Assembly: GCA_959347315.1 (NCBI GenBank)
Contig: OY365818.1
Coordinates: 7,027,805-7,091,804, forward strand
Origin: Bimastos eiseni
Lineage: Eukaryota; Annelida; Clitellata; Crassiclitellata; Lumbricidae
Direction: 5' to 3'
DNA length: 64,000 bases
Part shown: positions 43,919-56,612 of the stretch, piece after piece
Layout: each line of letters begins with the position of its first letter
Position numbering within the stretch: position 1 is the first letter of the stretch
Position numbers and translations under genes: made by a program
Notes under the pieces: generated by a model
The model's database searches: none
What the model was told of the DNA's origin: nothing
The model's input: only the letters and a program-made list of their open reading frames with translations

Positions 43919-45807
43919 CTTTACAGGAAACAGCCAAAGTATCGTGTAAGACATCAAAATATGAACAATGAAATCATGGTGTCAATTGTACAACCTAAAG
44001 AAAAGTTCGCAAATGTATGAAAGAACAACGACAACAACGAAGTTAAGCGAGTCTTAGTCAACACTGGAAACTGAACTGGATTTGTCACCTGCTGACATTA
44101 CTATCCAAACACCAAGGATCATTTACAATGATCAAAGCAACCAGGACAAACGGCTGAGCAATCGCGCAGCCGCTGAGCGTTCAGACAGTTGGGAGTCTTT
44201 CCAGAAATTCGACATACGCAAGCAAGGTCATCTCCAGCGCCGGTTATTTTACGACAGAAGAGAATCATAGTGTCGTCTAAAATAATCTGCGCGACTACTC
44301 TAGCCAGCATTCCGCATCGCTGTAAAATCCAGTCACTCAAAATATGCGTTCAGTGCTGAGTTTTTTTCTTGCGTATGTCAAGATTTCCACAGCAACCGTA
44401 AGGCCAACTCATGAATATCTGCTCAGTTTTTCTAGTGCTTGTTGTATAATAATATTATTCTTCTGTCCTCTAGAAACAGTGAAGCAATCTTATAAAATAA
44501 ATGAACAGCTCTTTGTTAAAATTGTTACACATGCATTTGCATTGACTGATCAAGGTGAAGTTGTCTATGATATTGTATAATGTCAAGACAATTTCTGAAA
44601 TTTCTCGATGCCGCATAGAGATCACGTAAGAGAAAGCAGGTTAATCAGTTAAAATAAGGAACATATTTGTAAGATGACATTGTAGTTATATAGACAGTGC
44701 GTTAGCTTATGAGAACTAAAAATAATATTCTGAAATGCTCCTTCTGTTCTCTAGATTCACAAGAGCTTGCACGACATATCTCGAAATATAAAGCGGGCTC
44801 GAGCAGCCTCTTGTCAATATGAAATTACGGTAAGTGCTTCAATATTACACATTCATGCGCTTAACTAGAAATTGGTATTCGTTGTAGAACTGCGTATACA
44901 CGTTAAGAATAATAGCATGCCTTGTATTGATTTCTAACGTTATTGCTTAACCTCTGCTAAGATTTAAGCAATGAGACAGCCCAACTTACGATTTTACCCT
45001 AATATGCAGGTCCTACTTGTTGTCAATAAAATCAAATGACGAATTATTCGTAGCCTAGACGAAAAGTAGGTGCAAAAATTATATTCCTGAACTTTGCATC
45101 ATACCTTTAGATATGATTTCGTCATGACACAGAAAATCGAAAGTCAAGATAGTTTTTAATAAATTCCAGACGACGGAATTAAAGGACAATCTTACACACC
45201 ATCAATGAATTGAACTTTGTATTGCGCTTTGAAACCATGGCGAAATGATTGTTCATATACTGATTATACCAAACCAGTGTGGTTTTGTCCACTACTGTTG
45301 GCCAGAAGATATTAGACCTATAACTTGTAGTGAACAAATTTGCTTATCATGATTTCAATGGGATGGCCCCTGTTGAAAATTCTTGAATTCTTGATTAGCT
45401 ATACTGAGACTGAGACTGAGACTAACACAAGAATCATGCAAATACCAACAACGGATTGTTCATTGTTTATAGAGGATCAGCTTTTATAAGCAAAATTAAA
45501 AGATTGTCTTGTAGACAAATTTAAATAACATAAAAACATTTAATTTTCAGAAGAATACAAATTTTGGAAAGGTAATATTTTCTGTTTAACCTTATTTCTA
45601 TAGCTATTAACGACTATAGAATATGAAGCATACGAAACATGTACTTCATAACACTAGTCAATAAAAGTGGGTTTGAGTAATTAGCTTCAGAATATATGTT
45701 GAGCAGATATTCTAGTTGCACAGTACGTTGCCTGAAAGACAAGAGGCACAACAATGGATGGCTGGCTGGGCCTCTAACATTCCACGTCTTTCTTTGGACA
45801 GACTCAC

Positions 45808-46098
45808 TCTTTTGCCTATAAGTCCTGGTTCTCCAGGAAGCCCTGGAAGACCTTCGGGGCCCTCTGGACCTGGATTTCCTTGATCTCCTTTCGGGCCAGT
45901 AGCGCCAAACGGCCCTACGTCTCCTGTATCTCCCTTTATGCCGGACAACCCTGGCATGCCGGGATCACCGTGGTAGCCTGGCTTTCCTGGGTACCCCGTA
46001 TCCCCTTTGGGTCCAGGGTCACCAGGAGGCCCGGGAGGTCCTTCGATCGTAAATACTCCTCCATTACCAGACACAACACCACCGTTACCAGACGAACC
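45808..46098 (-). CDS. Collagen exon, longest: NC module + 26 triplets
   Basis: 291 nt with acceptor …aaaacgttttcag and donor AGA|gtgagt. The first 19 residues are a Gly/Asn-rich non-collagenous module ([19 protein letters not shown], with GNGGV twice). 26 perfect triplets follow, beginning [18 protein letters not shown]. It is much longer than the other exons (18-132 nt), so ancestral introns were probably lost here. Confidence 0.95.
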
Positions 46099-46109
46099 CT
46101 GAAAACGTT

Positions 46110-48020
46110 TTCACACAGAATGTCACAACACAATTACTACGAAATAACGACATAATAATTATAGGTAAAACGCTGTTGTGAATATCGTCACAGAACACAA
46201 TTAAACCAGCGTTAAAAAAATTGACATCTTACATAAAACGGCCTCTATTTTCTGCAGAAATAGCATGTCCACACTACAATATTGAAAGATTCGAGAAGAA
46301 AATATAAGCATGTAGAAATTTCTTCCGACTGTACACGATAATCTATTACGTATCCTTCGATAGCATAAGTGAACACCTGATTATAGAAATAATTATAAAC
46401 CTATTAATTACAAATAATTATAACCTATTGCGGACTGCATATTAATGCTATGAACGCCAAGTCAACTAGACTCATCTGAACGGAAGGCCAAGCAGTAGCT
46501 ATAAGACTTTGATATTGGGTTATTTATATCTGCAGTCTATCGCGAAACTGCATCATTTTTAGACATACCAACGTCGATGTAAGTTACTAAGCGACCTAGA
46601 ATGGTTAGGCCTATAGCCAAAAAAAATGTTGACTCAACGATAGGCTAACTTATAATACGAGTGAATGATAGGAAATATACAGTGATTCGAATATTTTTCC
46701 CTATCGATCAGTTTTCTTATCTGATTTATAACTTAACCATTCCTGCCAGATTAAAAGCAAGTTTAGCATTTTATGAAAGGTATAAGCTTATTAGAAAACG
46801 CAAACGTTATATCGAATGCCTAAAATGAACAAAAGTTGATCATCCACTTGCACTGTGTTATACCAGCCATGGAATTTCATAAGCGGACTTTTTTCACCTG
46901 CATAAAATGTGAAAATGCTTTAACATCTTACCATAAATATATCAGATTTTGAGCAATTTAAAGACAATAAATGGAGTATGCCGATAAACACAGTGCAACT
47001 TTAGCAGCGTGTAACTGCATCGGAAAATATGGCTTGCAAAGTGAAAAATATTGTCTACTTAATAGGTCGCCATAAATTCAGATAGTCGGCTGCGATTGGC
47101 AAAAATAATAGAGATATTTGCTAATGTAAACTACACTGGGTTGTGTCATTCGCGGAAACGTATTGCCACTATGAAGAATAGCCTGCGTGAAACATTTTAA
47201 ATTAATCTACAGCATTGCATTGGTGATTTCTAACATTTCTTAAGAGCTACTTAAAACTAGGCGCGACACGACAACTTATTCACAAAAGCAGCTTCAAATC
47301 AGAGGCCTGTTCGGATGTTTACTATCCTGCGAAAACCAAGATTCAGTAGACCAAAGTGGAATTAGGAGCAGTCAAAGGCTAAAGTGGATAATTCAAAGGC
47401 TAAAGAGGAGCAGTCAAGGGCTAAAGTTGATCATCCAAAAGCTGAAGAGGAACAATCACGGCAAGCATGTACAAGTTTCGGTAATACTCATATGCGTGAG
47501 CGCAGAAAGATATGAATTTGTTACAGTTATTTTTGGGCTGCCTTGTTTATTCAGTTATTTCCTCAGCGAGAATTGGTAACATTGCTAAACAGACGAACCA
47601 GACAACCATCATTTTTATGCCCAAGGTGTTCATCAACTTGCACACAGAGCTTTGATATAGGCAAACGCTAGCGCAAGCAAATAATTCTCAACACAACAGC
47701 ACAACATTAATGCCATTCATGAGGTAGACCACAGAAACTGCAGGTGTTATACTTAGAGCCATTGGGGATAGATTTTAGATATGTACAGTAGTTTTTCAAC
47801 ACCCTCAGACCACAGACCAACAATCGATGCCTTGTCCATGTGACCCATACGATAATCTTGTTGCCCTACAACAACGCGAGACCCAAAAAATCTGCAGAGG
47901 CATTTATGTTTCCGCGAATTTAATTCAGGTTCTCTGAACCTTTGGAACCCAATGGAAGGTTCATAAGAAAATGAAACGAAAATCAAGGATTCAAAGCGAC
48001 AAATTGTGTATTTTCCCAAC
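46110..48020. other. Large collagen intron, nothing recognised
   Basis: About 1.9 kb between the exons at 45808 and 48025. I found no Gly-X-Y coding block, no repeat family copy and no RNA gene here. Confidence 0.6.
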
Positions 48021-48024
48021 CCAC

Positions 48025-48087
48025 CGGCACACCTGGTGGTCCCACTAACCCAGGCTCACCTGGGTAGCCCTGCACACCTCTGCTGCC
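48025..48087 (-). CDS. Collagen exon, 7 Gly-X-Y triplets
   Basis: 63 nt with acceptor …gacaaatttcag and donor CCG|gtgggt. GSR GVQ GYP GEP GLV GPP then GVP. Confidence 0.92.
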
Positions 48088-49494
48088 CTGAAATTTGTCA
48101 ATTCGTACAAACACACTTACGTAACAAATGTTTAGGTGCAAGATGTCAATGATAACCTTGAAAAACATTACATTAGCTTGGTATCGAAATAACTTAAATT
48201 CTTAAGTAGAAATCAAAAAAAGAGTGGCGATTGGCATTACTATAATCAGTACTCTTGCTAAATTTAAAGACTAATAATAAAGTTTCGAGAAACACTCCTG
48301 GAATGAAGAGCATATAATTTTATTGTATTTACAGTGAAGCAACACAGTATCTTTTAGGAAAATCATTACAGCTGAAATTATTATCAGTAATATAGACCCA
48401 ATTATAGCCTACAGAACGAGTTATGCTCCTGAGTAATAAATAAATCATTTGGAAGAACTTTTCACATACACAATTCCTGTACACAACGATATTTTATCGT
48501 CTAAGCTTACTTGTAGGCTTGAGTAATACACGTCTGCTCAAATAGACGTTGAAACGAAGTCAGAGTAAGAATGTCGATACGCATTTTTTTCACAAAGCAA
48601 ACCAACAACACTTAAACGAACCGAAGTTCCAAATAATAGTATAACTAAAATACTATAAATTAGTATCCTATAAAACATAATTTTATAACACCATCAAAAC
48701 AGGAAGCAGAATGAAGCGGACAACAGTACTGAACTAACCTTAAAAGAAATCCTTCGAACGAATTTTAAGAAGATAATTTCCAAAGATAATATAAAAATCA
48801 TCTCTGGACGTCGTTACACAATAATTGAAACAGCTTCACATCTCTGTCGAACTACATTACTTGCCAATAATTGTGAAGCATAGCAGATAACCATCGAGTA
48901 ATCAATTATTCAGTTATTCATTAATTCATTTTGTCATTTTCTGCATATATTTATATAGCAGGGTAACTATTCAGTGGCGCCCCCGACCCAGCCCCGTTGA
49001 AGATAACAGTTGTAAGATGGTAATAAAAAGCATCAGTATCTTAAGCTTTTCGTGTTATTCCCGCTTAACTACAAACAACTGAATTACGCCGAGTATAGTT
49101 GCTCTTTGGGGTAAAACTTCCATTATATCTTCGTAGAACAACAGATTATTTTATTCCTCAGCAGATGCATTTAATCCTGATTATCTGGTTGACTAGCGCA
49201 ATTGTTTACCATAAGAATCATGTTTTGAAGTTTAAGTAATCGGTTCCAAATTGATTAAAAATTCAGTATGATTAACTTAATCGTTAAGCCTTGTAAAGAT
49301 TAGCAAACTAATACACAGCACTTGAAGTACACGAGAATAGACTTGGATGAGCGTGTGCCATGCCGCAATTTTTCTACACAGTCTGTAAGAGACACACGGA
49401 GATATTGAGTTAGATAGACATAGAGATAGAAATTTCGCGTCTTGTAGTGGCATGGCTGCGTTACGGCGGTTTAGAAATCTATCGTTTAATAACA

Positions 49495-49545
49495 GAGAGA
49501 GGAAGGCAGAGAGAAAGAGAGAGCTAGAGAATGAGAGAGGGGGGT
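49495..49545. repeat. GA-rich microsatellite, intronic
   Basis: 'agagagaggaaggcagagagaaagagagagc…gagagagggggg' on the plus strand. Low complexity. Confidence 0.85.
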
Positions 49546-49725
49546 AGAGGCAGAATGATAGACATCAACCGTGTTTAAAAAGCAATGTCCTTTGTCCACC
49601 GTCAGCCGGAACCATCGGCAAAGACTGAGACAGGAAAGCTGGATGACTGATAAAGCAATGCATCGCCAAAGACAATGAAACAGCCTGGCAAAGAGTGTAG
49701 CGAAGACAACAATAGGATGACTCAC

Positions 49726-49788
49726 CGGCACTCCAGAAGGACCCTGTTTCCCAGGGGGCCCTGTATCTCCCTTCTGTCCCGGTTCTCC
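49726..49788 (-). CDS. Collagen exon, 7 Gly-X-Y triplets
   Basis: 63 nt with acceptor …acttttcag and donor CCG|gtgagt. GEP GQK GDT GPP GKQ GPS then GVP. Confidence 0.93.
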
Positions 49789-50388
49789 CTGAAAAGTAAG
49801 TTTATTACATTTTTTATGCTGGGAAAGTATTTTCTACTGGAAGCTGCTGTCTGCGAGGCGCGCGATTTTGCTTATGACATGTGGCGTGCATGATAGGAAT
49901 TTGAAAAGCACTTACCTATCAGTCTGTTACGCGGTTGAGGATCGGCCTGGGCTATAAACAAATCGTGTGTATCTCACGGTCCTTTGCTCGCTTAGTACAA
50001 GCAGAACTGATGATGTCGGAAGTGGCAGACTTGTTGACTGATGGTTTTTACTGCGGAATGCTCAGATTTGTGTCTCTCCTGACACAGCCAGTACTCTGGT
50101 TATCCACTTATTAGTATGCAGTTGCTAAGTACTAATTGCCATAGGTGCTGGAACGATCAGCGAAATTGAAGATGATGACAACAACGACGATGTAACAAGC
50201 GATTATCTTAGCCTGTTTTACCATTTACAGCGTTAAAGCATACTTGTTGCGTAACTCCTAGCATTAGCATTTGCGCCGATTGCATAGAGTAGACAAATTT
50301 GTAAAAATCAACCTAGAAGTAGCTTACTCCCGACGATGCTATTTAGATTACCGTGAAGACAATTACAATGTAGGAAAAAAATACTGAC

Positions 50389-50442
50389 CATAATTCCTGG
50401 CATGCCAGTAAGTCCTGTATTGCCTTTCGTTCCAGGCGTGCC
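50389..50442 (-). CDS. Collagen exon, 6 Gly-X-Y triplets
   Basis: 54 nt (the classic collagen exon unit) with acceptor …tttgcataatgaag and donor ATG|gtcagt. GTP GTK GNT GLT GMP GIM. Confidence 0.88.
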
Positions 50443-50888
50443 CTTCATTATGCAAATAGAACATGACTCAAGTTCAAAACCAAACGAACCGTTAAAAATG
50501 GAAACGGAATATTTTGGCAAAGCCCCAGTCAGTACTCTGAGGATAGTGGATGCTTCTTGTGTCTTCAGCAGTGAGGATGTTTGATTTGAAGTAACAACAG
50601 AAACAGTTGTGGTGAAGTCTAGTGATCATATCTGGAACCCTAATAATATAACTAAGTAAGTAGCCTAAATATGACGACAGCTACTCGTCATTCATGTAAT
50701 ATAATTGTATATACAGAACACTCGAATGAGTTTAGGTCCTTTCATCAGCGCCAATCGTGGCGTCGATGAACATTTAAAACTGCCTAAGAGGCAAAGAACC
50801 AGAAGAAATATTATAAATCGATACGAAACAGCACGAAGCTTATCTATAAAGTATTTTATTTGATGAAATAATCTTTTGTCATACTTAC

Positions 50889-50933
50889 CGGTTCTCCAGG
50901 TATGCCTTGCACACCAGGTATCCCAATAATACC
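50889..50933 (-). CDS. Collagen exon, 5 Gly-X-Y triplets
   Basis: 45 nt with acceptor …atcttttatag and donor CCG|gtaagt. GII GIP GVQ GIP GEP. Confidence 0.93.
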
Positions 50934-50944
50934 CTATAAAAGAT

Positions 50945-53615
50945 AATAAGAGGAAACTTAATTTAAATTGCTACAACGAATAATTAATTATCAAATGAAA
51001 GATCAATTATTATTCGCATGTAGCATAATGGCAACAATGATCAGTCAATCAATCAATCAATCAGTCAGTCAATCAATCAATCAATCAACCAATGAGACTT
51101 AATATAGCTCCCCTTCAGGATCTGTATTCAGAGGTAAGATTTAATTTGTAAGGTATTCGTACTTCGACAAAAGTCATCGAATTTTTCATCTGTGATTTTG
51201 AAACACAGTGCTCATATCGATAAATTGATATCTTAATCTGTAATGACTGCCATTGCTGCTGCTGCTACTACTATCATTATTATTATAGCCACAAAGAAGT
51301 GGACCCCTCCCTATAAGTGGCAAAAATATAGGGCTTAACTTTACTGACAAAACCAAGAAGTCATTATCATACATCATAATGCTATGAGCTACATCAGTTG
51401 TCCGTAGGTCATTTACGAATTTTAGTGGAACCAGGACACGTATACTGTAGGATGCATGATAAGAGAAAAATTAAACACTTCAACGATGGGAGTTATGGAA
51501 GGAAAGAGCGAAGCGGAGGACCAAAGAGTGAGAGTGGATGGACGATATTATGGAATGGCTCAACAGAGATCTTTAACTAACGGCAGCGTTAAACAGAGAA
51601 CTATGGGAACAAATGCGTTAAGCTATGTATGGACGTACCTACCATTCGCCAATGACTTGGAGCTATCAATAAACAACTATAATCCTCAATGGAATAGTTA
51701 ATTTGGGGCTGGCATGGGTACGACCTTTTCTCAATAGTCTACACCCTCTAATTCTAACCTTAATAGTGTCTATAATTGCCACACATACTTTGACCTTTCT
51801 GTCCAATGATGTTGCTCTCGTACAGTAGATAATTGTATAAAAGCACGACATAGTCACCGGATAATAAGCTGCATAGCTTTGCTTTCAAATAAAGCGAGAG
51901 CGACGGTTTGATGCAATCTGAATGCAAATAGTGCTTCATGATTAGGGTGTGATACCACCCGCATCAAGCATTGACTTATCCAGGGTGGTCTATACCAGCT
52001 AAACATGTATAGTTCTACGTCTTTTCTTAGATCGAAGCACTCGGAATTCTTTCTGTCTGTTTCCAATGCAATACTGGCCGTGGCCTCAATTATATATTTT
52101 CTCACAGATGCAGTGGAATTTGAAAAGGCCAGCGTTTAGTTACGGGCGTCGTTTGATTTTGATGCCCGCAAACCATCGGATGAATAGCACAGCGGTGGGG
52201 ATCCACATTGGGAAAGTCCCACGCTCAGAAGCTGCCTATAATTCTGCGATAACCACAACATACTGTGAGTAGAATTTTTCAAAAGATTTCTTCGTCGATG
52301 TTCTTTAGACGCGTTCAACATTTCACTCCACGAATAGGCTTTTCTGTCTTCAAATTTCAAATCTGAATAAATTTAACTCCTATCCACTATCCCAAGTGAA
52401 CCTCATAAAGTGAACCTCATATAGATCCAACACTGGCAACATAGTTAAACCAAAAATGTAGGGACCCATCCATAAAATAATACTACGTACACAATGAGTT
52501 TTTAGGTGGTGATCAGATTTAGAAGATTTTGAATAATGGTGCGTCTGGCGAGGGGAGATGTTTCGACAAAATGTGAACGTAGTACGCAGACAAACTAAAT
52601 AGCTAAATAGATGACGTTCACATGAGTCTGTCTACTACTACTCTTGGTGTGAAAATATACTTTTTGCGTACCTAGTAATATTTGGAGATGGGCCTCGAGC
52701 GCATAAGTTTTTCCGGCCTCCAGAAGCAGATTCTGGAAGTAGGTTTAAAAAAAACGACTGCTACCAGTGGCATTTTAGCAAAATATTTATATATTTTGTT
52801 TAAACGCCAATGGACTATGACGCATTGATCAACCAATTTGCAGAAACAAGGCTCAGAAGAAGTGCTTTGCGTAAATACGGAACACAAGTACCCTGTAGGT
52901 CTATGTATAGATATATATTATGTAAATTAAGTTAAAAATAACGAACATGGACCCTGTAACTATATTGTATAGAAATAAATACCGCATTTCAGTGTCTTCA
53001 TTGCAAGGGGTCCCGGACATATGTTCGGAGGGACCACGTCCTTTGTTGGTACGACCCTGCTTGTTCTACTAGGCCTATTGTTGATAATAATTATTTACAG
53101 TATTTCAACGTTGCAGTCGCAAGGTATTGCGAATCTCGGGCGGTCAGTCAGTCGCGGGTGTAGATCAGTTAGGTAGTATGATATTACTAATAAATATGTT
53201 TGAAACGCATTACGGAAAAGCGAGCTTCGCGGCTTTTTCAGAAAAAACGAAGAGTTTGAACATCGAAGAAACATTGACAGCCGATTTTATTCCTTAGGGC
53301 AGCAACATAGAATGAACGAAAGCCCAAGTGGCCCAAGTGGCCCAAGACAATGCTACATGATGCTTATCATGGCTCAACAAAGTTATTCATGTCGAAAGAA
53401 TTAAAAGATCACAGGGCAATGTTTTGGCTACGTGGTGCGAACAACATGGAGCAGAAACGACGGCAACAACAATGATAGCAATAACAATAATAAAAAAATA
53501 TAGAATATGGACGTATTCGCCTGTCGTAATTAAAGACTAAAGGTTATAGAAAATTTTAAAGACGAACATTTATCTTCACGTAAAATAGACACAGTAAAGG
53601 TTAAGGATCACATAT
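50945..53615. other. Large collagen intron
   Basis: About 2.7 kb between the exons at 50889 and 53622. It holds a (CAAT)n array with family B-like end at 51043-51130. The remaining short open frames show no Gly-X-Y and no domain. Confidence 0.6.
51043..51130 (-). repeat. (CAAT)n array with retroposon end
   Basis: About 45 bp of CAAT/CAGT tetramers, then 'acttaatatagctccccttc'. Nearly the same junction as at 290-305, which points to a shared element with tetranucleotide tail. Confidence 0.6.
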
Positions 53616-53621
53616 ACTTAC

Positions 53622-53648
53622 TGGTGGCCCGTCAAGTCCAGGAACACC
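53622..53648 (-). CDS. Collagen exon, 3 Gly-X-Y triplets
   Basis: 27 nt with acceptor …tttgttctaacag and donor CCA|gtaagt. GVP GLD GPP. Confidence 0.9.
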
Positions 53649-53924
53649 CTGTTAGAACAAAAAGAATAGACGTGGAAAGAAAACAGTAAAAACGCGACAT
53701 GAAAGAAGTAAGAAAAAGCAAACCGATACACGTTTAAAATATAGACAGTCTTTCATCAATATATCAAAGGTCGAAGAAGAAGTAACGTCTGGTATGTGAT
53801 TGCGGTGTAACGTAATACCATGTTTATCCAGTGTCTCTATGATCTATTAATAACATGTCAAAAGGATGTGGTATGCGAGTAGAGACATTTTGTAAGTTAT
53901 TAGAATCGTCTGCGGTAATCATAC

Positions 53925-53969
53925 CGGTCTTCCGGGAGCCCCCTGGGGTCCTTGAGGTCCTGTCGGACC
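53925..53969 (-). CDS. Collagen exon, 5 Gly-X-Y triplets
   Basis: 45 nt with acceptor …ttatgtttcag and donor CCG|gtatga. GPT GPQ GPQ GAP GRP. Confidence 0.93.
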
Positions 53970-54134
53970 CTGAAACATAATAAACAGGAAACTTATCAAA
54001 GTTAACATATTTGGAAACTTCTATTGCGCCGCTTAGCCTATGTATCGTAATGTAATAGAGTAATGCTGAAGCCGTTGTTCGCTTCCATAGTAAGAAGAAT
54101 CACATAGACCTACTACTTGTGGCAGAGAACTTCG

Positions 54135-54245
54135 CCACTGCCTGCGCTCTGATAGTGCCAGTCCAAAGCCTGAGTAAAGGAGGAGGGCGACGCTAATGAT
54201 CTTTGATATCACTTAGTGTTGCTAAACTGAAAATACTACCACTAC
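54135..54245 (-). repeat. Dispersed repeat family A, intronic
   Basis: 'atagtgccagtccaaagcct', 'ggaggagggcgacgctaatg', 'atatcacttagtgttgctaa', then 'actaccactact'. Near complete. Confidence 0.85.
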
Positions 54246-54430
54246 TTGCAGTAGGCTAGATATATTCAGATACAGAGTTTACATTTCGAAAGAATAAATA
54301 TGTTGACACAAATCTCAATATAGGCACATATGATATCATTATATATATAATTATATATAATTATATATTATAATTTATCATAATATATTATATCAATATA
54401 GGCCTACTTTCAAATTAAAATAAGACAAAC

Positions 54431-54457
54431 CATGTGTCCTCTGGCGCCTTCGTTTCC
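54431..54457 (-). CDS. Collagen exon, 3 Gly-X-Y triplets
   Basis: 27 nt with acceptor …cgtgtttccag and donor ATG|gtttgt (weak after GT). GNE GAR GHM. Confidence 0.82.
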
Positions 54458-54760
54458 CTGGAAACACGACGTATAACAGTTACTGATACATTATGTAAAA
54501 TTATAATATACTCAAGAACTATTTAGTCAGTACAGCAACACATCTGGTGGATCAAAACACGAGTTCGCTGTAGAACAGACCATGTCCATTAAATAAGAAC
54601 TAGTTACGCTAATGTTCTGGAAATTTCTCACCAGAACGTATTCTTAATGAGAAAATTAACGGCAATCATAGAGATACCGTGGGAGTATTTAGGTTTCAAA
54701 TAACTCAATAATGGTGAAATTAAGTCATGTATGCATACAGATAAATGTGTTTGTGGACGC

Positions 54761-54880
54761 CTATGTATGTATGTATGCATAAATGTATGTATGTATGTAT
54801 GCATAAATGTATGTATGTATGTATGCATAAATGTATGTATGTATGTATGCATAAATGTATGTATGTATGTATGTATGCAT
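54761..54880. repeat. 24-bp minisatellite (ATGT-rich), intronic
   Basis: Exact 24-bp units 'aaatgtatgtatgtatgtat' + 'gcat' at 54781, 54805 and 54829, flanked by a partial and a 28-bp variant unit. Length changes come in 4-bp steps inside the unit. The periodic Cys/Met/Tyr frame is an artefact. Confidence 0.95.
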
Positions 54881-55141
54881 GAATGTATATATTCATTACG
54901 AGAATTTATGTTTAGCGCCTCTTCAAGATGACTACTCAGATGCTGTACGGTACTCTATGTATGCATGTGGGCAAGTAAGTACATAATTTACATGCATGTG
55001 TAATAATAAAACAATAAAAATATAATTCAGGCAGGCCATGTGCCGAATTGTTCATTGAGTGAAGAGAAATAATTATGAACTTCACATAAAATAAAATTCC
55101 TTACCGACCAATTCCCCTATGATCTTGAATAATGTTCCTAC

Positions 55142-55231
55142 CTTTTCCCCGTTGCTTCCTGGAACACCTGGAAGTCCATCACTTCCAGGCACACCTGGCG
55201 TTCCTGAGATTCCCGGCGTTCCAGGCTCACC
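55142..55231 (-). CDS. Collagen exon, 10 Gly-X-Y triplets
   Basis: 90 nt with acceptor …gctgaattgcag and donor AAG|gtagga. Starts [18 protein letters not shown], ends GVP GSN GEK. Confidence 0.93.
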
Positions 55232-55428
55232 CTGCAATTCAGCAATTCAGCAAGACATTGAGCAGAGAATTTTTCACCTTCTTCAAACGCCATCTTAGTA
55301 GAGTGCAGCATCTTAAGGCAGGTAGAAGTCTTACTCACTTAATGCAGTCATTGACTCCACTGCGGGAGAATTGAACGTGAAAAGTATATAGTAACTAAGG
55401 CGTTAGTGTTCTGAAGAGGTCTACTTAC

Positions 55429-55458
55429 CTTGAGCGTTATCACCTCATAATAAGAACC
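55429..55458 (-). CDS. Collagen exon, non-collagenous (GSYYEVITLK)
   Basis: 30 nt with acceptor …tgttttcaag and donor AAG|gtaagt. GSYYEVITLK has no Gly-X-Y and echoes the end of the exon upstream in the transcript (DGSFGYAEVITIK), which suggests an exon duplication within one NC domain. Confidence 0.85.
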
Positions 55459-55888
55459 CTTGAAAACAAAACACAAACAAGCTATATCGTCAAGTTGAAA
55501 TTCATTGAATGGCACCATTATCAATGCACTGGTTGACACTCGACTAAAATCGCAAAAGGAGCGAATTTGTAACTCTTTAATGATGAATACTGTATAAGAT
55601 CTTGAACGAGTCCATTACGCGCAGTAACTGTTGCTCAATATCAGTCATTGACTTGTTGATAATGCATGAGTGTAAAAATACATATCAACTGCAAGTTATC
55701 GGGTCAGTAAGTCCTTGAAGGTCTCTAAATCTGAGACAAACTCAAAGCAAGTGAAAAAATCCTTTGAACATCGTGCCAAATTCTGTAAGCCACTTTTAAA
55801 GAGAGTGAATAATGATCATATGGGCGATGATACACTAATCCATTTAAACGTTTGCTGATATAAAATGTAGAATTAAATTCATGCTAAC

Positions 55889-55954
55889 CTTTATTGTTAT
55901 GACTTCGGCATAACCAAAGGATCCATCGTGTAGCCTGACTGAACGTTTGGGTGA
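55889..55954 (-). CDS. Collagen exon, non-collagenous with RSVR
   Basis: 66 nt with acceptor …tttatcttttag and donor AAG|gttagc. It encodes SPKRSVRLHDGSFGYAEVIT then IK. It does not begin with Gly. KRSVR contains an R-x-x-R minimal proprotein-convertase motif; MACIT ectodomains are known to be shed by such enzymes, though usually nearer the membrane. Confidence 0.85.
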
Positions 55955-56111
55955 CTAAAAGATAAAGAAGAAACTAATTGGCACTGAAACATGGCTCTAT
56001 CATGTACCGGGTACATTCTTTTGAAGTTTCACAAATACACGGAAGTTACTTATACAGATTCAATCATTCGTTTACTGCACTTCTATAAGATTTGAGTGAA
56101 TGCTCATAAAA

Positions 56112-56260
56112 TCATTCATTCATTCATTCATTCATTCATTCATTCATTCGTTCAAACATTTATATAGTCCTCACTCTCAAGAAGCCTAATCCGAGGCGCT
56201 CCCAGACCAAACACGGCGACGCAACTTTATAAAGAAACGCTACGCTTTGGCAGCTCCTTA
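56112..56260 (-). repeat. Family B repeat with (CATT)n tail, intronic
   Basis: A clean (CATT)n of about 40 bp, then 'tatatagtcctcactctcaa', 'ccgaggcgctcccagaccaa'. Inverted copy of the 32715 element. Confidence 0.7.
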
Positions 56261-56558
56261 GGAAGTGGGGTTTCAGGCAGAAGTGCTCGTATAGAATATT
56301 ATTCTGTAAGATGACAGTCAGTGTAGTTTTGCAATGAAATTAATATGGACAGTCACGATTGATCTGGAATCATTAACAAAGTTTCAGGAAGAAAAGATTA
56401 TCGATTTAGCCGATCTACCACCTTATATGAGAAGCAATCACCGTGTGTGATAATACGACTAATCTTCCGCTTAACGTTCTTATTCGAAAGAACTTTTCAG
56501 CCCAGTGAAAGCAGATTTTTCAATTAGATGAATTAGAATACATAATGTTCGAACTTAC

Positions 56559-56612
56559 CCTCACGACTGGTTTCTCGTCGTTGACTGGGATAACACTGTC
56601 ACCTTTTTCGCC
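56559..56612 (-). CDS. Collagen exon, 2 triplets then NC
   Basis: 54 nt with acceptor …ttgctgcttgtag-like tract and donor AGG|gtaagt. GEK GDS, then VIPVNDEKPVVR: leaves the triple helix and starts the non-collagenous domain continued by the next two exons. Confidence 0.88.

Noticed and set aside
53015..53045. GGGTCCCGGACAT…GGGACCACG, briefly resembling a collagen exon
   Set aside because: No Gly at every third codon on either strand and no acceptor/donor pair.
54628..54931. His/Thr/Tyr or Cys/Met/Val repeat open frames
   Set aside because: 24-bp minisatellite, intronic in the collagen gene.
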